DNA from: Ignavibacteriales bacterium
Lineage (GTDB): Bacteria; Bacteroidota; Ignavibacteria; Ignavibacteriales; Ignavibacteriaceae
NCBI GenBank assembly: GCA_003142915.1
Contig: PLNZ01000231.1
Span: 1 to 5,072, forward strand
Reading direction: 5' to 3'
DNA: 5,072 bases
Within the stretch, counting starts at the first letter, position 1, and each line of letters begins with the position of its first letter. Of this stretch, positions 1 to 5,072 are shown in pieces. The notes under the pieces were generated by a model, which saw only the letters and a list, made by a program, of their open reading frames with translations, searched no databases and was not told the origin of the DNA. The translations under genes and the position numbers were made by a program.

Positions 1-371
1 AAATTTGCTACTTTTTGTGGGTTTGTTATCTCGCTTATCCAGTACGTACCTCCCGCTCCGAGAACCAAAAATACGCCTGCAAAGAATATAGGTGAATTAA
101 CCAAAGATTTTTTACTTTTGACAAATGCAAGCGCTGATAATGCCATCACGATTAGTTGACCGACAAATCCGAACGCCAGCGGCGTTGCGGCTTTAATGCA
201 AGGATACTGTACACGGCTTGGTTTAGGCACAACCCGTATAAGAATCCACACGAGCGCCAATAAGCCGATTAATGGAAGGAGAAGTTTATAGAATCCCGCC
301 GGGGTTTTAAATCCCTTTATTTTCCCTGTTTTAGGGCAAACTTTTACAAATTTTTTAATAACATTATTCAT
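1..371 (-). CDS. Partial membrane protein, resembles the N-terminus of DUF362 proteins
   Basis: The reading frame is open from ATG at 371-369 to the left edge (123 codons, no stop), so only the N-terminus is present. Visible features are a basic start (MNNVIKKFVK), three probable membrane segments near residues 28-48, 61-84 and 94-112, and the conserved-looking stretch PKPSRVQYPC at 49-58 between the first two. From memory, a hydrophobic N-terminus with a PSRxxYPC-like motif is found in DUF362 proteins of Bacteroidota and related phyla, whose later domain is linked to iron-sulfur proteins; that domain would lie outside the window and cannot be checked. A weak AGGG lies about 8 nt before the start. 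The gene is separated from the phosphorylase gene by a terminator, so it is probably a separate transcription unit. I am confident it is a coding region but only moderately sure of the family. Confidence 0.6.
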   Translation of the reverse strand, partial: MNNVIKKFVKVCPKTGKIKGFKTPAGFYKLLLPLIGLLALVWILIRVVPKPSRVQYPCIKAATPLAFGFVGQLIVMALSALAFVKSKKSLVNSPIFFAGVFLVLGAGGTYWISEITNPQKVAN

Positions 372-485
372 AATAGCATCCCTGGAAAAGATTAAAAATA
401 TTTTCACAATATTGTTCTTAAAAATTTCTGCGCTTCCTTTAAACTTTTAATTAAGTATAAATTTACTAAATATTCCATCCTATTC

Positions 486-529
486 AAAAAAAATGCTATG
501 CCTCTACAACTGGCAGAGCACATAGCATT
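486..529 (-). terminator. Rho-independent terminator of the symporter-phosphorylase operon
   Basis: Perfect 9-bp arms at 492-500 (AATGCTATG) and 521-529 (CATAGCATT) enclose an inner 4-bp stem (CTCT 502-505 with AGAG 515-518), separated by a small internal loop and closed by a 9-nt loop. Read on the minus strand, the hairpin is followed directly by eight T residues (A tract 486-493 on the plus strand, overlapping the base of the stem). It begins 32 nt after the phosphorylase stop codon. Hairpin, U tract and position all agree, so this should end the operon before the next gene. Confidence 0.88.
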
Positions 530-561
530 ATAGCGATCATATGAAGGTAATATTTTAACTA

Positions 562-1755
562 TCAAATAAATTGTTTTATAATTTTAAGATTCTTTGCAAT
601 AAGTTCATTCCTTTGTTTTACGCCTTCAGCGCTTCTTAATTTATCGGGGAGAGTATTAAGTACATAGTCTAAAAGTTTATCAACCGAAGAAACAGCTACA
701 TGCAGCCTTGTATCTGAAGAAGCATAATAAATTAATACTTCGCCGTTATCTTTTTTAACCCAGCCGTTACTGAAAACCACATTAGAAACATCGCCTATTC
801 TTTCATCACCCTGAGGAGCAATGAAATATCCCGCCGGTTCGGCAATTACTTTATTGGGTTCTTTAAGGTCGGTAAGAAACATATACAATACATATCTAAG
901 ACCGGCAGCAGTGTTTCTTACTCCGTGAGCCAGTTGAAGCCATCCTTTATCCGTTTTTATAGGAGCTGGACCCATTCCGTTTTTAGCTTCTTTAATTGTG
1001 TGATATTGCCTGTCGTCAATAATAGTTTCTAAATCAATAACCGGATTTTCCATTGAACCGGTTAATCCCCAGCCGATACCTCCGCCTGTTCCTGCATCAA
1101 TAAAACCATCCTGCGGTCTTGTGTAAAAAGCATATTTACCGTTAATAAATTCAGGATGCAGAACTATATTTCTTTGCTGCGGTGACGGTGTTTTAAGATC
1201 GGGCAGCCGTTCCCAGGTAACAAAATCTTTGGTTCTTGTTAAACCGCCCTGTGCAATCGCAGATGAAGTATCGCTTATGGGAGATTCGGGATCTTTTCTT
1301 TCCGTACAGAATTGCCCGTATATCCAGCCGTCTTCATGCTTAACCAGGCGCATATCATATACATTAGTATCCGGATTGCCGTCTATTTCGGGCATGGTAA
1401 CAGGATAATCCCAAAATTTGAAATTATCTACACCGTTTGGAGATTCTGCAATAGCAAAAAAAGATTTCCTATCGGTTCCTTCAACCCGTAATGCCAGTAA
1501 AATTTTCCCGTTTAACTCGATTGCTCCTGAATTAAAAGCGGCATTAACGCCAATCCGTTCCAGTAAATGGGGATTGGTTTTATAATCAAGATCATAACGC
1601 CAGAAAACCGGTACATGTTCGGCTGTTACAACAGGAAATTTATAACGGGTATATACACCGTTATTTTGTTTAGCCGGTTCATTCTTTCTTGTAATTAATT
1701 TTTCATTTTCTTTAAAAAGTTCTTTTACTTTTTTATTAAATTGGTCTTGGGTCAT
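562..1755 (-). CDS. GH130 4-O-beta-D-mannosyl-D-glucose phosphorylase (EC 2.4.1.281)
   Basis: The 397-residue cytoplasmic protein has no signal peptide and is full length for GH130 subfamily 1. This family cleaves 4-O-beta-mannosyl-glucose with inorganic phosphate, giving alpha-mannose 1-phosphate and glucose, in beta-mannan or glucomannan breakdown. Family-typical segments run through the protein: RKNEP (23-27), TPVFWRYDL-like VPVFWRYDL (48-56), RVEGTDRKSFFAIAESPNG (90-108), NVYDMRL (131-137), VLHPEF (198-203), YTRPQDGF (211-218), YHTIKEAKNG (251-260), LAHGVRN (275-281) and YYASSDTR (343-350). Asp134 in NVYDMRL corresponds to the catalytic Asp131 of the B. fragilis enzyme; Arg96, Arg153 and His252 are likely phosphate-site residues by analogy. 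The start is fixed by GAGGA six bases upstream and a 4-base ATGA overlap with the symporter gene, implying translational coupling. Mannooligosaccharide phosphorylase activity (GH130_2) is less likely given the close match to subfamily 1. Confidence 0.92.
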   Translation of the reverse strand: MTQDQFNKKVKELFKENEKLITRKNEPAKQNNGVYTRYKFPVVTAEHVPVFWRYDLDYKTNPHLLERIGVNAAFNSGAIELNGKILLALRVEGTDRKSFFAIAESPNGVDNFKFWDYPVTMPEIDGNPDTNVYDMRLVKHEDGWIYGQFCTERKDPESPISDTSSAIAQGGLTRTKDFVTWERLPDLKTPSPQQRNIVLHPEFINGKYAFYTRPQDGFIDAGTGGGIGWGLTGSMENPVIDLETIIDDRQYHTIKEAKNGMGPAPIKTDKGWLQLAHGVRNTAAGLRYVLYMFLTDLKEPNKVIAEPAGYFIAPQGDERIGDVSNVVFSNGWVKKDNGEVLIYYASSDTRLHVAVSSVDKLLDYVLNTLPDKLRSAEGVKQRNELIAKNLKIIKQFI

Positions 1756-1766
1756 TTAGAGTCCTC
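1752..1766 (-). promoter_or_regulatory. Overlapping stop/start (ATGA) with Shine-Dalgarno site
   Basis: The symporter stop TGA (1754-1752) overlaps the phosphorylase start ATG (1755-1753) in the sequence ATGA. A GAGGA ribosome-binding site at 1766-1762 lies within the last symporter codons, six bases before the ATG. The arrangement decides the start codon and suggests coupled translation at a matched ratio. Confidence 0.85.
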
Positions 1767-3713
1767 AATTATTTGTAAATCACTATCAGAAATTTTTATT
1801 TTTATTTTATGAGGGCCATCACCGTAAGCACTCTCCAGTTTATCCCACCAATTAAACTTAAGAATTATTGAAGTTACAATCAATATAGCAGCAGAAATAA
1901 AGAATGATGAGTATACACGAAAAACTAAAAATACCGGCGCTGCCATCAAAGTAATTTGCCAGATGATTCCGGTAACAACGTTGAACATATCTTTTTTGAA
2001 ATCTTTATTAGCTACAAAAGCCGGATTTACTTGCAAAACTTTTTCCCGGATGGGTTTCCAGAATCCCCAGGGACGGACTGTGGTATAGAATTTCATAAGT
2101 ACTTCATCACTTTCCGGAGGATTCATAAAAGTTGCTATAATGCAACCTATTATTGATATTACTAATATAATAGGAAATGAATTCATACTATCATTATTAG
2201 CAAGCGGCCAGCTATGTATGAAAGGGATAAAATTAAAATAATCCAAAATGAGAAGGACTAAACATGTCATAATTCCGGAAACCATTCCCCAGAAATAACC
2301 ATATCCGTTGAAACGCCACCAATACCATTTCAGTATGTTAGCTGCCGTATAACCGCCCCAGAGAGCAGAGGCTAACCAAAGTACAACCTGGTTAATGGAT
2401 TCGATGAAAAATCCAACCGAAATACCAACAATAACAACAAGTACAGAAGTAAGATAACTCATATTAACATACTTCTTGGGGCTGGCATTAGGATTTATAT
2501 AACGTTTATAAATATCATTAACTATATATGCGGGAGCGGCATTTACTGTTGCGGCAAAATTACTCATAAAAGCTGCTATTAAACCCGCCATCAAAAATCC
2601 GAGCAAACCAACCGGTACGTAATGGGCAAGAACCTGAGGTAATATCGTTTCAAAATCAGGTTTTGTTAAAGAGCCGTTATATAATGTGTTGAAATTTGTA
2701 AGGGCAAGTATGGTTAAACCGGCAATCATAAAATACCTTGGCGGATTTAATACAACACTTACCAGCGAACTCATCTTAGCTGCTTCTTTAGGGCTTTTTG
2801 TAGAAAGAATACGCTGCATATCATAATTAGGAGCCGGGCCTGCTGCAGAGATAAAAATCCCTTTAAATAATACCATTCCGAAGAATAACCCAAAAAGTGA
2901 ATACCCATCGGACGCTATCCACTGATTAAATGCCGTCACTTTAGACGACGCAACCGAGTGAATTGTAGACCAGTCAAGATTTAAATTCCAGCTAAAGAAT
3001 ATATTTTTCCATCCGGCGGGTAAAACACTGTTTACAACGTCCGGAGATACATGGAACATTGCAATAATCCCGATAGCAATTGACGAAATAGTAAGAATAC
3101 CATACTGGAGTACTTCGGTAATTACAACGCTGAACATCCCTCCTTTAACAACATAAATGGTGGTTATTGCCATAAGTATAAGCGCATAAAGGTTAGTATT
3201 TATTTGCGGATACTTTAATAAAGTATCGGGGTTTGTAATAAGAGGCGGTAAAAATGCTACCGCAAATTTTCCAATTCCCTTAAATCCGTAAGAAAGAAAT
3301 CCGATTACTCCTATTAAAGCAAAAATTATCACAACTATATGCGATAAAGCTGCACCCTTACCTGTTCCGAACCTTGTTTTTATCCATTCAGCGCCGGTCA
3401 TTACATTTGACCGCCTTAACCATGATGACAGGTAAACCATTAAAAATACCTGGTTAAAAACCGGCCACACCCATGGCAGCCACATACTTTTTAATCCATA
3501 AACCGCTAACCAATATACCAAAAGCATTGTGCCTGCAATATCAAACATTCCTGAAGCGTTTGAAATACCAAGAATCCACCACGGGAGAGTGTTTCCGCCA
3601 AGGAAATAACTATTTATATCTTTTGAAGCTCTTTTGGAAATCCAAAAGCCAAGAATAATATTGGCTATCAGGTATAGCGCTATTATAGATATATCAATTA
3701 AATTTAATTGCAT
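1752..3713 (-). CDS. Sodium:solute symporter (SSS family), probable mannosyl-disaccharide importer
   Basis: The 653-residue inner-membrane protein has about 14 hydrophobic segments, starting with IDISIIALYLIANIILGFWI (6-25) and the SSS hallmark YFLGGNTLPWW (36-46). Further segments lie near 45-72, 77-98, 120-142, 173-189, 195-220, 267-290, 311-340, 365-395, 415-436, 442-462, 470-491, 512-531 and 577-619. AAFMSNFAATVNA followed by NDIYKRYI (380-406) matches the TM8 sodium-site region of vSGLT-type carriers. The charged loop at 531-575 and the hydrophilic tail from 620 make it longer than the ~540-residue vSGLT. The substrate is inferred from context: B. fragilis also has a sugar:cation symporter beside its mannosylglucose phosphorylase and mannobiose epimerase. 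The start has an A-rich leader with only a weak AAAAAG ribosome site. It is the first gene of a two-gene operon. The family is certain; mannosyl-glucose or mannobiose as substrate is only likely. Confidence 0.9.
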   Translation of the reverse strand: MQLNLIDISIIALYLIANIILGFWISKRASKDINSYFLGGNTLPWWILGISNASGMFDIAGTMLLVYWLAVYGLKSMWLPWVWPVFNQVFLMVYLSSWLRRSNVMTGAEWIKTRFGTGKGAALSHIVVIIFALIGVIGFLSYGFKGIGKFAVAFLPPLITNPDTLLKYPQINTNLYALILMAITTIYVVKGGMFSVVITEVLQYGILTISSIAIGIIAMFHVSPDVVNSVLPAGWKNIFFSWNLNLDWSTIHSVASSKVTAFNQWIASDGYSLFGLFFGMVLFKGIFISAAGPAPNYDMQRILSTKSPKEAAKMSSLVSVVLNPPRYFMIAGLTILALTNFNTLYNGSLTKPDFETILPQVLAHYVPVGLLGFLMAGLIAAFMSNFAATVNAAPAYIVNDIYKRYINPNASPKKYVNMSYLTSVLVVIVGISVGFFIESINQVVLWLASALWGGYTAANILKWYWWRFNGYGYFWGMVSGIMTCLVLLILDYFNFIPFIHSWPLANNDSMNSFPIILVISIIGCIIATFMNPPESDEVLMKFYTTVRPWGFWKPIREKVLQVNPAFVANKDFKKDMFNVVTGIIWQITLMAAPVFLVFRVYSSFFISAAILIVTSIILKFNWWDKLESAYGDGPHKIKIKISDSDLQIIEDSK

Positions 3714-3724
3714 ATATTATCTTT

Positions 3725-3740
3725 TTAGTTAATTAGTTAA
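3725..3740. repeat. Tandem 8-bp direct repeat in the operon leader
   Basis: TTAGTTAA occurs twice back to back at 3725-3732 and 3733-3740. It lies 12-27 bases before the symporter start codon, between the predicted transcription start and the weak ribosome site. It may be simply AT-rich leader sequence. Confidence 0.5.
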
Positions 3741-3752
3741 TAAAAAAATATT

Positions 3753-3782
3753 GAATTATAGTGAAAATCTTAACTTCACAAA
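3753..3782 (-). promoter_or_regulatory. Probable promoter of the symporter-phosphorylase operon
   Basis: On the minus strand, TTTG at 3782-3779 is followed after 18 nt by TATAATTC at 3760-3753. This reads as a perfect TATAAT -10 box with a degenerate -35 (TTGTGA, 15-nt spacer), or as a Bacteroidetes -33 TTTG with a partial TAnnTTTG -7 box. Transcription would start near 3746, giving a leader of roughly 30 nt. The assignment rests on motif matching alone. Confidence 0.5.
3761..3779. promoter_or_regulatory. Candidate operator dyad in the promoter spacer
   Basis: GTGAA (3761-3765) and TTCAC (3775-3779) are perfect inverted 5-mers separated by 9 nt. They fill the spacer between the predicted -33 and -10 elements, where a bound repressor would block RNA polymerase. 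Arms this short can arise by chance, so confidence is low. Confidence 0.3.
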
Positions 3783-3838
3783 TAGTGCCATTTCCCGGTA
3801 CCTTTTTTCCTATTATTGGTTTAGATTATTTAATGTCT

Positions 3839-3901
3839 TTATCGATTGTTTTTTTATCATTATGATAAATAATTATGAAATTCATAAATAAAAATCGATA
3901 A
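3839..3901. repeat. Nested palindrome cluster upstream of the operon promoter
   Basis: Three dyads share almost one centre of symmetry. An outer inverted repeat has 9-bp arms, TTATCGATT at 3839-3847 and AATCGATAA at 3893-3901. Inside it lie two odd palindromes: 3853-3869 (arms TTTATCAT and ATGATAAA around T3861) and 3873-3887 (arms TTATGAA and TTCATAA around A3880). Their centres are 19 bp apart, about two helical turns, and the inner 15-mers agree at 10 positions (shared TTAT...ATAA ends). The cluster ends 57 bp upstream of the predicted -33 element. It could be a multi-dimer regulator site or, as RNA, a long hairpin. The symmetry is directly visible; the function is inference. Confidence 0.6.
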
Positions 3902-4034
3902 TTATACAATAAAATCTACGCTTTCGACATTACACGGTATGGCATTTTGCAGGGCAGGCAGTTTTGGCTGATTACTGTTCCGGATATAAATTAACCCCGA
4001 TTTATGAAAAGCAGTTTCGTTTAAGGGGAGCAAA
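3902..4034. other. Intergenic stretch with no gene seen
   Basis: The 402-base gap 3714-4115 holds the promoter, palindromes and hairpin listed separately. This remaining part shows no frame with a plausible start, ribosome site and length. One plus-strand frame is open from about 3902 to a TAA near 3992 (about 30 codons) but has no start codon after the preceding in-frame TAA at 3899-3901. No recognisable RNA gene or repeat was seen. It is slightly richer in G and C than the AT-rich DNA to its left. Confidence 0.6.
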
Positions 4035-4065
4035 GCATAGCTGTTGTTTTAATAAACAGCTATGC
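4035..4065 (-). terminator. Strong hairpin, probable terminator of the outer-membrane protein gene
   Basis: Perfect 11-bp arms, GCATAGCTGTT at 4035-4045 and AACAGCTATGC at 4055-4065, enclose a 9-nt loop. The hairpin starts 50 nt after the stop codon of the barrel gene. On the minus strand only TTT follows the stem before GCTCCCC, so the U tract is weak and termination may be inefficient or rho-assisted. On the plus strand AAAGC follows, so it is not a plus-strand terminator. Confidence 0.62.
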
Positions 4066-4115
4066 AAAGCTTGAGATATTGTATTTAAAAAATGTTTAAG
4101 GAAACCGGTTACATA

Positions 4116-4802
4116 TTAAAAACAATAGCCAATCATTAATTGCAGTATCTTTGTATGTGGTTGCATTACTGAAGAGGTTGGATAACTTTGAACGGTTGTA
4201 ACCATCTTATATGTAGGTTCGCCGGCAAAATACCTTACACCCAAATTTATACTATTGTAAATAACGCCTGCACCAAATCCATACGCAAATGCAAAAGGTG
4301 TGTTTGTTGAGATATTTGCGGTATAAGCTTTGGAACTTATTGTTTCAGTAGGGAAACTTGACATCAGAACGCCTACTTGTGCGGAACCATAAAATTGTAC
4401 AGGATTTGAAGCGGATGTTTCAATGCCGAGGCCGGTCATTAACAATGTTGAAATATAACCACGATTATTGACAGTAACTTTATACCCTGCTTTGAGTCCT
4501 AATGAACTGTCTAATGAACTTTCTAATGCACTATTATTTATGCTGTTAACCGCCACAGAAATTGACGAGGTCCAGTAGATAGCTTCAGTAATATTTTTAT
4601 CGCCCTGAAGCATTGCAGAGTATCCGGTCCGAGCAAAGCCTGCATTTGTTGAGGTGGTGCTGCCGAAATCACCTACAGGAAATGCTACCCCGCCGAATAT
4701 ACTAAGATGCATAAACGGGGAAACTTCTTGCGCATAACTATGGCTGCAAAAAAGAGAAATAGAAAACAGGATAAGAAAAAAACAGTAAATCGAGCATTTC
4801 AT
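4116..4802 (-). CDS. Small secreted outer-membrane beta-barrel protein, function unknown
   Basis: The 228-residue precursor begins with a classic signal peptide: MKCSIYCFF, a hydrophobic core to about residue 19, and a probable cleavage after SYA at 22-24. The mature part alternates polar and non-polar residues in many short strands, including HLSIFGGVAFPVGDF (32-46), SAMLQG (62-67), GLKAGYKVTV (102-111), GAGVIYNSINLGVRYFAG (177-194) and a final KILQLMIGYCF ending in Phe, as expected for Bam-dependent barrel insertion. GGVAFPVGDFGS...AGFARTGY near 37-61 is typical of Bacteroidota 'outer membrane beta-barrel' proteins. About 200 mature residues would fit an 8-strand barrel. The start is fixed by a strong GGAGG site. 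It has its own promoter and a hairpin downstream, so it is probably monocistronic and not part of the sugar operon. No enzyme motif or ligand can be assigned. Cys19 lacks a proper lipobox, so a lipoprotein is unlikely. Confidence 0.82.
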   Translation of the reverse strand: MKCSIYCFFLILFSISLFCSHSYAQEVSPFMHLSIFGGVAFPVGDFGSTTSTNAGFARTGYSAMLQGDKNITEAIYWTSSISVAVNSINNSALESSLDSSLGLKAGYKVTVNNRGYISTLLMTGLGIETSASNPVQFYGSAQVGVLMSSFPTETISSKAYTANISTNTPFAFAYGFGAGVIYNSINLGVRYFAGEPTYKMVTTVQSYPTSSVMQPHTKILQLMIGYCF

Positions 4803-4808
4803 AACGAA

Positions 4809-4813
4809 CCTCC
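4809..4813 (-). promoter_or_regulatory. Strong Shine-Dalgarno site of the barrel gene
   Basis: GGAGG (extending to GGAGGTT) lies six bases before the ATG at 4802. This near-ideal site fixes the start and is notable because many Bacteroidota use little Shine-Dalgarno pairing. Confidence 0.85.
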
Positions 4814-4841
4814 GGTATTAATTGTTAACCCATTATTTGTT

Positions 4842-4924
4842 ATATCGGAATTGCGGCTTAAAATCCGATATTTATTAAAGCACACGGCAGACATGCAAAA
4901 AATCAGTTATTATCCAACTGCCGT
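4842..4924 (-). promoter_or_regulatory. Structured leader with two stem-loops
   Basis: Between the predicted transcription start near 4960 and the barrel start codon lies a leader of about 155 nt. It contains a perfect 8-bp inverted repeat (ATATCGGA 4842-4849 with TCCGATAT 4864-4871, 14-nt loop) and a 7-bp one (ACGGCAG 4884-4890 with CTGCCGT 4918-4924, 27-nt loop). The inner hairpin sits 28 nt upstream of the Shine-Dalgarno site. A cis-regulatory RNA role is possible; I recognise no known riboswitch family. Confidence 0.4.
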
Positions 4925-4966
4925 AAAACCGCGGGCAATTTAATAAAATATTCCTCATTCCCACTA

Positions 4967-4997
4967 CAAAAATAAAAGAATTAAAATAACAATCAAA
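4967..4997 (-). promoter_or_regulatory. Bacteroidetes-type promoter of the barrel gene
   Basis: On the minus strand, TTTG at 4997-4994 is followed after exactly 19 nt by TATTTTTG at 4974-4967. This fits the Bacteroidetes housekeeping consensus (-33 TTTG, -7 TAnnTTTG). Transcription would start near 4960, giving the long leader described separately. Confidence 0.6.
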
Positions 4998-5007
4998 TCC
5001 CTCTGTA

Positions 5008-5026
5008 GAATTTTTTAAAAAAATTC
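5008..5026. repeat. AT-rich odd palindrome upstream of the barrel promoter
   Basis: GAATTTTTT (5008-5016) and AAAAAATTC (5018-5026) are perfect 9-bp inverted arms around A5017. It lies 11-29 bp upstream of the predicted -33 box, where it could act as an UP-like A tract or a regulator site. No gene is seen from 5027 to the right edge. Confidence 0.4.
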
Positions 5027-5072
5027 ATCGTCAAAAGAAATAATTAAAATTAATCCATCCCACGCATAGTGT

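Noticed and set aside
1956..2156. Plus-strand open frame of 66 codons inside the symporter gene
   Set aside because: It lies wholly opposite a well-supported SSS coding sequence and has no recognisable motif.
3473..3658. Plus-strand open frame of 61 codons inside the symporter gene
   Set aside because: It is antisense to the conserved N-terminal segments of the symporter and shows no independent coding evidence.
3839..3901. Palindrome cluster as a CRISPR or insertion-sequence end
   Set aside because: There are no regularly spaced repeats with unique spacers, no transposase gene and no target-site duplication visible.
3902..3994. Plus-strand frame of about 30 codons in the intergenic gap
   Set aside because: It has no ATG, GTG or TTG with a ribosome site after the in-frame TAA at 3899-3901, and no recognisable similarity.
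3995..4028. CCCC (3995-3998) and GGGG (4025-4028) as a possible extra hairpin
   Set aside because: Only four base pairs around a 26-nt loop; the flanking TTAA does not pair, so a stable stem is unlikely.
4707..4943. Plus-strand open frame of 78 codons
   Set aside because: It is antisense to the signal-peptide region and leader of the barrel gene, has a low-complexity basic start (KKRNRKQDKKK) that mirrors the hydrophobic signal sequence, and no family resemblance.

Overview
The window is AT-rich DNA, probably from a member of the Bacteroidota or the related Ignavibacteria. The evidence is threefold: a TTTG-N19-TATTTTTG promoter that fits the Bacteroidetes -33/-7 consensus, a mannosylglucose phosphorylase that closely resembles the Bacteroides fragilis type, and an outer-membrane barrel protein of the kind common in this group. 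Clear Shine-Dalgarno sequences before two genes are less typical of Bacteroides itself and make a deeper lineage such as Ignavibacteria plausible. The taxonomic call is inference.

All recognisable genes lie on the minus strand, so transcription runs from high to low coordinates. From right to left: (a) 4803-5072, a promoter and a leader of about 155 nt with two stem-loops; (b) 4116-4802, a small secreted outer-membrane beta-barrel protein of unknown role, followed by a strong hairpin at 4035-4065; (c) 3714-4034, a non-coding control region with a symmetric cluster of palindromes and a probable promoter; (d) 1752-3713, a sodium:solute symporter, overlapping by 4 bases (ATGA) with (e) 562-1755, a GH130 phosphorylase, closed by a rho-independent terminator at 486-529; (f) 1-371, the 5' end of a separate gene for a membrane protein that resembles the N-terminus of DUF362 proteins and runs off the left edge.

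Genes (d) and (e) form a compact uptake-and-phosphorolysis operon. The likely scheme is that the symporter brings a beta-mannosyl disaccharide, or a related mannan or glucomannan fragment, into the cytoplasm, where the GH130 enzyme splits 4-O-beta-mannosyl-glucose with phosphate into mannose 1-phosphate and glucose. The mannobiose 2-epimerase and mannanase that accompany these genes in B. fragilis are not in this window. The least expected signal is not a gene: it is the nested palindrome array at 3839-3901 upstream of this operon. No clearly new multi-gene system is visible.
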